Positions 33,720 to 44,000 of a stretch of 64,000 bases of DNA are shown piece after piece; positions within the stretch are counted from its first letter, which is position 1, and each line of letters starts with the position of its first letter. The notes under the pieces were generated by a model. It made no database searches and was not told where the DNA came from. It was given only the letters and a program-made list of their open reading frames with translations. Source of the DNA: Ischnura elegans (taxonomy: Eukaryota; Arthropoda; Insecta; Odonata; Coenagrionidae); assembly GCF_921293095.1 (NCBI RefSeq), contig NC_060248.1, positions 79,925,243 to 79,989,242 of the forward strand, in the 5' to 3' direction. Both the position numbers and the translations under genes were made by a program.

Positions 33720-34022
33720 TTGCCAATGATTTTGAGTGGAGATTTCAACATAAACTTTGCAGACGATAAAAATATATCATTAATTGAATTTTTAAGTAAT
33801 GAATTTGGTTTAAAAATTTCAAATGATCGCAATTTCAGTACAACGAAATATAAAACTACAATAGATGCGGTCTTTACAAGACATTTAAATAGATTTGAAT
33901 CAAAATTGTTCATTTCTTATTTTAGCTACCATAAACCTATTGTATCAGTTTTACAAATTGATGATGATGGTGCTGGTCGTCAAGATGGTGAAAGTGTTGT
34001 TCAAACTGTACATGAAAGTTAA
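33720..34022 (+). pseudogene. Endonuclease/exonuclease/phosphatase-domain fragment of a transposon
   Basis: The translation reads MILSGDFNINFADDKNISLI, then TTKYKTTIDAVF and FISYFSYHKPIVSVL. SGDFN is the conserved Asp-containing motif and SYHKPIV corresponds to the terminal SDH(R/K)PI motif of this nuclease fold. The pairing with short TxIDAVF text is what I know from the C-terminal part of PIF1-helicase transposon proteins (Helentron-type Helitrons). Only the last 80-100 residues remain. The terminal Asp-His is changed to Tyr-His. Confidence 0.6.
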
Positions 34023-34391
34023 CTTTTCAGAAGTATAAAATGTTTTACGCAAACTAGTTTTAAAAATATTGTAAAATAGTGCAATAAAAGCATATTACAT
34101 TGTAACATAAATTAAAGATGTAAAAATTTTGTAAGGTAAAGAAATAAAAGCATATTATATTTTAATATATAAATGATGTTACTTTCTATTCATACACATC
34201 GTGTTTTTAGTATTTATTTTATAATAAACAGTTTGCTGAAAAAATAATTTAAATTTTTGTTGAAAAATGAGTATTACTGGAAAAATTAGTTCTTAGATAA
34301 TATTAAATCCTTATAAAAAATAAATGGATAATAATGATTTCAGTTTTCACTTCTGTCGGCCAGTCCCACAACTTCCCCGTTTTTTTTCTTA

Positions 34392-34617
34392 AGGCCGTTT
34401 TACACGGGGCACGGAATTGCGCAGGTTAGAGCTGCATTCATTTCTAAAATGGAGTGGAATTGCGCGAATGCATGAACGAAATTAGAACAGGGGCTATTTT
34501 GCCGTCTCGCATCCACGCATGTGTTCTAGCAATTCACCGCTTTACACGACGCAATTTTGATTGCGCCTTTGCACGTAATTAAGATTGCGCAATTCCTTGT
34601 ACCGTGTGATACAGCCT
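34392..34617. mobile_element. Harbinger-like MITE, 226 bp
   Basis: Ends AGGCCGTTTTACACGG and CCGTGTGATACAGCCT are inverted repeats continuing into GGAATTGCGCA/TGCGCAATTCC. The 3-bp duplication TTA flanks it (34389-34391, 34618-34620), as expected for PIF/Harbinger. GC-rich compared with its surroundings; non-coding. Confidence 0.7.
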
Positions 34618-34788
34618 TTAGATTTATCTGTCTTCTTGCAACTTCGAGGCCCTGAAAATGCTGTTATCTTTGTCATTTTAAATTTATTATTTTTTAGACT
34701 GCTCAGCTTTAACAGAAATGGACGACAATATCCCTGAATGTTGCCTCTGGTGTTTAAGGTTTGTTTTGGGAGCGACTATAGCTGGTAT

Positions 34789-35084
34789 CAGTGGCGCAGC
34801 GAGGGGGGGTGTTGGGGGGTAACCCCCCCCCCCCCAGAGCTCAGACAAATTTTTAAGCTTAATCCAATTTATTTGATTGGATTGATATTACTAATAGAAT
34901 AGTGTAAGGATTAATTAAATTTCCCTCAGAAAGCCGTAAAACTCACCATTTTGAACCATTTATCTTAAAATTCCGCAATTTATATCGCAGATACCGCTTA
35001 TCCTGGTGGGTATTCCATACCCCCACACACCCCGGTATTAGTTGCACTTAAACCCCCCAGCCTTAATTCCTAGCTGCGCCCCTG
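34789..35084. mobile_element. CAGTGGCGCAGC-type MITE, 296 bp with 8-bp duplication
   Basis: Left end CAGTGGCGCAGCGAGGGG; right end AGCTGCGCCCCTG. The exact 8-bp repeat GCTGGTAT lies at 34781-34788 and 35085-35092, indicating hAT-type insertion. A second copy without a clear right end starts at 50906. Confidence 0.7.
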
Positions 35085-35414
35085 GCTGGTATGGGTCTGA
35101 TTTCCAGTGTTATGAATATCGCCGAAGGTGCTATAGTTGACCGTCCATGTGTTTCCCCTAAAGACAATTGATGAAAAAAAATATGTAAAAACCTTTGCGA
35201 AAATCGTAAGAAAAAAGCAACCGACTTCATTGCAGAAGAAAATGATAATTTTTAGTGGACCCTTTCTGCACTGCTCACTACTCCCAGTTGGCTTTTGCTT
35301 TTGATAGATAAAACTATTGATGGTGGTAATTGTGCTGCTCTTTACACCTGTTTTTCCATGTTATATATGGTAATCACATCAAAGTTGTGTTTCTCCTCCG
35401 AAACGAGTACCTCT

Positions 35415-35709
35415 GGGGATCGGGTTGGTGTGGTTGCTAGAGTGTTGACTTCCCACCCGGTGGGCCCGGGTTCAAATCCCGGCAGCGGCAGAGAATTTTC
35501 AGAGACTGCCCGATCCTCGCTTGAGTGTTGTGAGGAGGACATTTCAAGCGCAACACTCCCTCCGTCGGATGGGACTTAAGCCGTGGTCTCCTTGGCGCCT
35601 TTCGTTAAGAGCAGGCTAATGCCGACGCCAGGTTTCTCTCCACCCTTCCTTACCTACCCCTTCCCTCATGACCTCAGCTGTCGGTCGCCTACTCCAAATA
35701 CCATACCAT
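35415..35709 (+). mobile_element. tRNA-derived SINE, family 1, full length
   Basis: A 12-bp duplication acgagtacctct flanks it (35403-35414, 35710-35721). The head contains a tRNA-like unit with A-box-like TGGTTGCTAGAGTG and B box GGTTCAAATCC. The body (GGATGGGACTTAAGCCG, GAGCAGGCTAATGCCGACGC) is followed by a tail that ends in CCAAATACCATACC instead of poly(A). Confidence 0.85.
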
Positions 35710-36119
35710 ACGAGTACCTCTCCGTTTTTCCCAAATCCGTCTTGCTCGAAGTCACTGTATGAGATAGATTCATAAAACTTTCAGATATCGTTGGCGGTCT
35801 GTGGAAGACTACAGTTACGAATTAAACTTAAAGAAACGTGCCATCGAACAAATAGAAATTATGACCGATCACTTGACAATTAGGGCAAGAAAATAAGAAC
35901 AAAACTTTGCGAAAATCGAAAGTAAACAGCAGAAATCGTTCTTATTCACTTTCACTTTAACGACAAACTCGCGCCTGTATTATCTTTTTTTAACTGTTAC
36001 TTATGTTGTTGCCAGACAGATCAGCTAATCCAGCCTACGCGTATCGTGACGCCATCTACTAGCAATTCGTGAGAAAACCGCTTATTCTTCTTACCCGCAC
36101 TATGCTCCTTGCCCGAGCC

Positions 36120-37400
36120 TCCCTTACCCGCGTATCTTAAATACGTGTTGCGATACAGAAACAAAATAATTCAAAGGAAGCTTCCGTATAAACAAAATGG
36201 GGAAAAAATCAGACCCCGCATGTGCAAAAAACTTTCCTCGCACAGAAATAAAATTTTCAGTGAAAATCATGAATATAATTGTGAATAGCAGGCTTCTGAA
36301 AGAAATTATGAATAACAGTGCCGTAAACCAAACTCGATCTTGAAATCTAGGCATAGGAATAGAGCATCGTATGAAGGCGGTGGTGTTTATGTGGTCCAGT
36401 AGCTACGGTGATGGAAAACCCTTCTGAAGTTCCATGTTCGATTCTTACCTGTGGTAACTTTATTTCATAATTTCCTTCTACTTATTCTTTTGCATAAGCC
36501 AGCCATTCACAATTATATTCAAGATTTAAAAAAAAAATCAATTCTGCGCGAGGAAATGTTTTCGTGCACTTGCGACGTCTGTTATTTTCCCTTTTTTTTC
36601 ACACGGAAGCATCCTTTGAGTTATTTTATTTCTCAATGCGACGAATTATTAAGATACATATGTAATTGGTTTCCTTTTATGTTGCAATGTGATATTGTGG
36701 ACTCATTCTTATCGTTCATGCCTAGTTTTCGTATCGGATTTCGTTATTAATTGAATTTTTAAAACCCTGCGGAGTATGAAAATACATAACCGGAAAAGCT
36801 ATATTCTTTGATGATTAAAATTGATAATTCTCATGATGGAAAAAAGCAAAATTTACCAACAAGACGCTTCCCAGAAGCCTCTTGTTAGATGAGTGAACGC
36901 TGGATGAAAAGATGGTTGACCGTGCCCAAATCCGGAGAAAGAACTTATTCCCTCCCTGGCTCGCTCTACGATCTGGATTTCAACGATATTTTTCCATCTA
37001 TTTGAAAACTATTCTTGAATTGTAAGAGCCCACAATACCGTATTGCAATATAAAAGGAATCCAAGTACATGTGTATCTTAAAAATGCGTCGAGCTGCGAC
37101 AAATAAATAAAGTAATTCAAAGAGAAAAATTGGGAAAACATCACATGCCGCACGAGCACAAAATATCCTTGCACAGAAAAAGTGAACATTTCAGTGAAAA
37201 TCTAGGAAATAATTGTGAAAATCAAGGTTCTGTAAAAGAAAAAGTAGAAAGAAATCTTTAAAAGAAGTACCAAAGACGAGACTCGATCTTAGAACATCTA
37301 AGAAGAGAATTCTATCCCACAGACAGTTGATTTCTGTTACCACGTATTTTAATCAGCTTTCAAAAATGTCCACAGCGTGGTGATGAGCGCAATGCCATAT
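36120..37400. repeat. Cluster of SINE-like family 2 copies and the 32.5-kb-type repeat
   Basis: The AAATTTTCAGTGAAAATCATG...AATTGTGAA...AGGCTTCTG tail occurs at 36240-36310, a related version at 36480-36530 in the opposite orientation, and again at 37180-37250, each near a tRNA-like stretch (for example GTTCGATTCTTACC near 36440). The segment 36640-37080 matches 32510-33000. No gene seen. Confidence 0.4.
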
Positions 37401-37980
37401 AAACTTTTCCAATATTTCCCAGTATAATGTTTTTAATTCCGAGATACAGCATTGAAGAGTTATGAATTCGATAGATCACATCATTTGTGTATAAATTTCG
37501 GTTAAAACCCCTAATTATACTCTATTTCTCCGTGAAACTCGGATCAATTTGTCCGTCAGCGACGCGAGTGGCGACTTCTGCAAACCCATTTAATGTGCGT
37601 TGATTGACAACACATTTACAGGATGAGTTGAATATCCTCTTTCGCAATATTCGTGCTCAATACATCCATGGCTTATGCTACCCAAGTATTCGTCACACAC
37701 CTCCTTTGATTTCTGCCCAACGCCACAGCGTACTCTGATTACTCATGAGAACACCACCACTGATTGAGCAAGTGACGATTGAGGGCAATTAAACTAATTT
37801 ACACAAGTTTTATTTTCATACGTGCAAGTGGAAAATAAGGGGAAACCTTAAGAAGAGATAAATAGAAACAGGTTACTCTCTGCCACCGGACCACCTTTCC
37901 AAATATCAGGCGGATTGGTAATGTGTACGATAAAGAAACCAGAAGGCAATTCGGTGCTTAATTTCGTCATGAGGTAGACC

Positions 37981-37988
37981 CTATAAAA
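37981..37988 (+). promoter_or_regulatory. TATA box of peptide-gene copy 4
   Basis: CTATAAAA lies 60-65 bp before the donor AG|GTATGT at 38050, leaving a leader exon of about 38011-38049. The arrangement and the bases after the donor match copy 2. Confidence 0.55.
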
Positions 37989-38010
37989 ACCAAAGTTCAC
38001 TATTTACTGA

Positions 38011-41000
38011 AATTCTTCCGAAGACACACACCGAGGAGGACAGAAAGAGGTATGTTCATGCATTCTGTTTCCCACGTAAATCTGAACAATCTTCCAAGGC
38101 AGCAATTTTCTGCTCAGCAAAGAAATAGTTTATATTAACCAAGGCCGTAGCCAGAAAATATTTTCGGGGAGGGCTCATGGAATAGTAGACAAACATAAAA
38201 TTATTTTTATAAGATAAATAAAATAGCGTATGCGGTTAAATATACATATATATTATAAACCCTTAAAGGAAAATATAAAAATATTATTATAAAATTGAAT
38301 ATAGCCTTCTATCTTTCTTTGCAGCGAACAAATGAATTAACTCCTCGGTGTCGATGTCAATTCTGCGGTCCCTCAGGAGGCTCATAAGTCACTCACCTCT
38401 TTACTAATTCACATCACTATTATTTCACACACTGCACTACAACTACACACACTGCACCTACAAATTCGCTTAGATAATTATTGACTTAAGTCGCATTGGA
38501 CTACTACATGTTCCTGCGCCGCTATATAATATCGTCGTGTGAGCACCAAGCGAGCATAAAGTATCTATTTAATTTTTTCATTTCGGGGGGGGGGGGGATC
38601 AATCCCCCTTGACCCCCCCCCCCTGGCTACGGCCTTGATATTAACATACATATGATTTATACCGATTGATTAACGCCGGAGAATAGAATTATTTCCTTCC
38701 AATTGGAAATATATCCTATAGTACCTACAGTTACTTTTCTTACTTGATACCAAACTTCCCTTAACGGATACTGAAACTGGGATAGGGAGTCGGGACAGAA
38801 CACAATCAACAGAATTTCCATTATACTTAAACTTTTCTCGGGTTTCCGCGCGGGTTAGATATTCGAAGAGCGCCGACGTTTCGGGTTCCGACTCGTTACT
38901 CATTATCAATGCTACTGAATTGACTAAAATTTTGAAGTAACCGTTGAAGCTCAGCATCAGGAGGGGCGGGATTGGTCGAATCCCAATTGTTGCCGTGTGG
39001 ACCATCGTAGTCTTAGCTCTGGCAATCATAATTCCTTTTAGGGTTCGATTCCAAGAGCTGCTGATCGAATATCCGGTATCTCTGTTGACGTTTTTATTTT
39101 CCAGTCTTATCTCTAAATCCTCTTTAGTTAAACGATCCTAAACTTTATTTGATCGCCATAACACTCTGGTGTCATCCCACCTTATTTTATGGTATTCACC
39201 CGGGCTATGCTCAACTACAGCTGATTTTTCCGGTTGACCAAGTCGGAAATGCCTTTGGTGTTCTTTGAGTCGAGTAGATAGTATAGAATCTTCCCCACGT
39301 TAAGATGTCCACCACCATGTAGACACACCGAATTTCCATTAGTTTTAACTACCACTATGTTCATTCTATTGAGTTTTGTACTAGCTTATTAATTCTAATT
39401 ATCTAGGCCCCTACTCTCTTAGATCATTAACGACTGACCAATAGATTTTTCACACCTCCCCGTTTTTTATTATAACGATTGCTATCAATTTTTTTACTCC
39501 CTCCCCAAAATTGTTCCCCAGGGCGCAATGTATGCATTCCCACCAGGGGTGCCGACTTACAAAATATATTGGGGGGGCCCAAACCAGATATATTGCCTCG
39601 GGAAATTTTATAAATAGTGAGTGTTAAGTTTTTTAAGCATTTTAGAAGAGTCATATGATCAACATCAGACCCTGATAACTCGAATCTCGATATCTGGAGA
39701 CTCCGGGAAAAATCGACAAGCCTGACACATTTTTTCCTCACACCCACAACGAATTTTTGAGGGGACTCGGGCCCCCTCGAGTCGGCACCACTGATTCCCA
39801 CAGTTAGCGACCTAAATAGGATCAATGCATAGCATGGTGATCGATTTCTGAGAGAATAGAACTAGTGAAACTAGGATATAGAGAAAAATATCTCGATCAT
39901 TCTTCTGCAAAGAATAATCTACCATTCCTCTAGATACAGCAAATTAAGTTCGCTCAAATTAGCTCGCGTCGCCATCACGACAGCGTTGAAATTCTGCCAT
40001 TCCCTACCTTTAACCCTGGAGGCACGGGCCCTCAACGCCGCGGCGCTGCGTTTCCTTTTTCTTTCCCCCTCTAGGGGATCTCGGGCGTCTCCGACGTGGT
40101 TCCCGGCCCTCGAGAGTGTATCACCGGGCCCGCCCTAGGGTCTCGATTCCGTGGTGAAACTAGGGCAATTTTCATTTTACTTTCTATTGCATCTCGAACT
40201 CTTGCCGACTATATTCTCCATTTTAGTGAAAGTGTTTAGCGCAAGTGTAACGATGGGTTTGCCTGTTTTCACCCATATATTAGATAAGCTCAAGTCTTTC
40301 CATCTTTTCTACTCGTGGTATATCTACCTGTTTGGAGGTCTAATTGGATAACATAATATCGCTTTTTGAGCGTCTTAATCAGGATTATTAAGACAATCGG
40401 CATGATTGATATTTTATTTCAAGTGTCAATCAAAGTAAAATGCTATCGTAGACGACAGTGATAAATCCATTGACATATGTTTTACAAAATAGTACTAACT
40501 AGCTAACTACAAACATGTTGTCGTACGTTCGTAGTTGCTAGAAGATTCCTATTATTGGAAAAATCACGAATGCCATGATAACTAGCTTTTAGGACCTAAT
40601 ATTAGCGTCCGATAGTTTGACACAAAGCCAAATAGAGATTTTAAAAATTCTACCAACAAAAATATTTCTCCATATTTAAATAGGCATAAGAATTCTGTTT
40701 GAGCAAGCATATATTATTTCCTTCGCAGGAAGTGAAGTAGTGATTAATCATTAGTCGGTTGTCTTTTTTTTATCGTCGGTACCGGCTTTACTGGTTTAAA
40801 AACGGCGCGTATTTTTATCGGAAGTCAGATTAGTCCTCAGCATACAAAATTGTCGCAAGAGCTAATGGTCATGAAAGATAACATATTGCATCCAATGAAA
40901 TTTTCAAGATACATTTTCCAAGCCGTCATAACCACTCTAGGACCTTGAAATAAATCTTTTTTTTTATCCCTAGCGACCCTTCTGGACTTCCTGTCTTTAG

Positions 41001-44000
41001 GCCGGCCTCTTCAGCTAATCGGAAGCGTTAACAAAAATTGATAAATACAAGTCGGACCGTCTCCGCAAAGTCACCGTTGGGTATGTGTTGTTGCCGCGGA
41101 ATAATTAACACCAACAAATTCAGGTTTGGTTTCTTCATTATTGACGAGCCCGAGCGATAATACATTTGGGTATTCGCAGCGGACGAAGGCCCAGATGTGG
41201 GACCTTGGAGGATACATTCACGAGGGCCGGGAGCCAAGTAACTATAACTTCCGAGAAAAATATGCGCCATATTTCAGTAATGCCAGGATTGACGAAAAAC
41301 AACTAATGATTAATAAGAACTTCGCTTCCTGCGAAGAAGGAAATTATATATGCTGTTTTATGTATGTATGCTCAAACAGAATTCTTGTACCTATTTTTAA
41401 TTATGGGCATTTTGAAGGAAGATTTTTTAAAATATCTATTTGGTTTTGTGTCAAATTATTGGACATTAATATTTAGTTCCTGAAAACTAGTTTTTATGGC
41501 ATTCGGGACACTTTCCCTGTAGTAATAATAATCTTCAATCAACTTATACACCCAGTCACTTCGGGGGGGAGAGTAAGGAGAAAAAGGAACAGAAGAAATT
41601 TAGGTGAGCCCGAAGACGCCTCCAGGGTAGGGATAGAGAAGGAAGGGTTTGAGATGGAAGTACCTCACGCTGTGGTTTACCATTAGCGAAACCATAATTT
41701 GATTCGCATACAGAAATGGAATAATAGTCTAGAAATAAGGCCATTCCGTGGATTTATATCCGTAGATTGGGTAACTTGACAGAGGATGAGGTCCCAGAGT
41801 GGGCCCTTAGAAGGTTACAACCATCGGGGCTGGGACCCAGTAACTTAACTGATTCGCCCATTCATTCCGGGAAGGTATTTAGTGGGGAAGAAAAACCAAA
41901 AGAAGCGCTGCCACAATGGGGAGCCTCCGGGGTGAGGATTGGATCGGAAGGGAGAGGATAGGGAAATCCTAACGCCATCATTAGGGCGGCGTGGGCCACT
42001 ACTTGCAGAACACAATTTTTTGTGTCTATACAGAAGGGAAAGATTTTCCTACAAAGAAAAATAAAATCATACGATACTTCCGTAGAAAGTTGGGCATTCA
42101 AAGCAGATGAGGACCCAGGGTAGGCTGATAGCGCTTTCCCTTCCATTTTTTTAATTATATTTTTTTCAAAAAAATTTTAGGAAAAAAAGAAATGATTGAT
42201 TGCTGCCCTCTAATGCTCTTATTTTATCGTTTAAAGTAAAAATCTACTGGTTTTAATCGTATCCATGTTCTACCAGTTTTTTCTTGGAAAATTTTCGATA
42301 TGTGATACTCATCTCTTAAAATAATGTATAATCCCTTGAGCCCTTGTATAATCGCAGTGCCTTGTAATGTCGAGCTTCAGTAGCGGATACAGAAAACACT
42401 CAAGGGGGGGCACAAAAGATATCTTGAGTAGCCTTTAATTTTATGGTAATAACAAATACTCAAGTAGCAGGCAGAGTAAAAGAAAATTTTAATTAAAGCA
42501 ATTATACACATACGTCAAACAATGCCATCTTATGATACAAAAAAGTCACAATTGTGGTTCTGCAATGTTTGGCAATACAGGCGGACCCGCAAGGGAGGGG
42601 CGTGCCCCCAATCTGTATCCGCGACTGGCTAAACTTGTCATTGGATCTGATACTAGCACTAGTGGTGTCGAGTCAGCCTCAATGTTGGACCGCATGGGGT
42701 TAAGAGGGTACAACACACAAGGGCCGCGAGCCAAGCTTAAATGCCCACTTATCCTGGGCAGGGGTGTGGATAGGAAGGAAGCGCTGCCTCGCTGTGGTAG
42801 GGAGCCCACCGATGCCTCTGGGGTGAGGATAGGGATGGAGAGGAAAGGATAGGGAAATTCCACCTCATCATTAGGATAATATGGGCCACTACTAGGGTGT
42901 TCCATTAATTACGTGACGTGATTTTTGGACTCCCTCTTCCTCCTTAGTGAGTTATCGAGAGATCTGGCTTGACTCCGTCCGTCTAATCTCACCTGAGATT
43001 GTTCAAAATATGTATTTGCAGTGTAAATAAGTTAATCTATACTTTATTACGTTGGATTTATTAGAAAAAAAAAAAACAATTTTTAAAATTATTTTTATTT
43101 AAGATTAGTTAAGACTAGTATTCAAGGCTACTAAGGTGGTAGTCTACAATCACATTTTAAACTGTTCTTTGCAGAAAAAAATTAGTTGATACTTGCCTGA
43201 GGACCCTCGCTGTCCTCCACGTGAGATTGGGTGAAAATCGGCTAGACCACTCATCTCCCAAAATACCTCACGTGATTAATGGATGCCCCCTGCTGATAAC
43301 ATGATTTTCTGTTCCTACAGAAATGGCAGAATATTCTATACATAAAAATATTCAACAGATTTTTTTCCGGAGAAACCTGGGTGTTCACAATAAAACTTCC
43401 TCTGCATTCATAATAACAGGCCCTTTCATAGTTGCCTTGAAGTCACTTGTTGCCTGCTCCGCGTCCTTAGCACCGATGCATTTCTGGTGTGCCGGTTAAC
43501 TGTGCCTCCACGTGAACACGCCACAGGTTATAGATATAGCTGGAGAAGGGGGTATCTTCACCCTCCATTCTTCGAGAAAGTAGGAAGACACAGCAGGGCC
43601 GGAACTAGGAGTTTTGTAAGGGGGGAATGATCAGTTTGCCGTCCCTCCCTTACCAACATAATAACCCCCACAATACTAAATAATAATAAATTCGTAAGCT
43701 ATTTTTTGAGATTCACAAGTTTTTGAATTACAAACCATATGCTTGCTATTAACAGTTTATGTTATCATTACTTAATAATTTATAATTATTGTTAAATAAT
43801 ATAATTAAATTAAATAAATAACTTTTATATATACTTTTATATATGTACTTTTATATACTTTATATAAATTAAATAACTTTTTTGATAAAGTTTTCTAATT
43901 TTGCCACCCCATGAAATCTGTCGCCAGGGCCACGTGCCCCCTCCGCCCCACCCTAGTTCTGAGATAGTCACATGCAGGTAGAAATATGCTTCAGGAGATG

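Noticed and set aside
38670-39029. 119-codon minus-strand frame
   Set aside because: It overlaps the Penelope-type terminal-repeat fragment and has no GIY-YIG, reverse-transcriptase or other motif.
42532-42905. Overlapping frames of 106 and 119 codons on opposite strands
   Set aside because: They fall on a MITE end and the GC-rich repeat; the composition makes both strands open. No motif.
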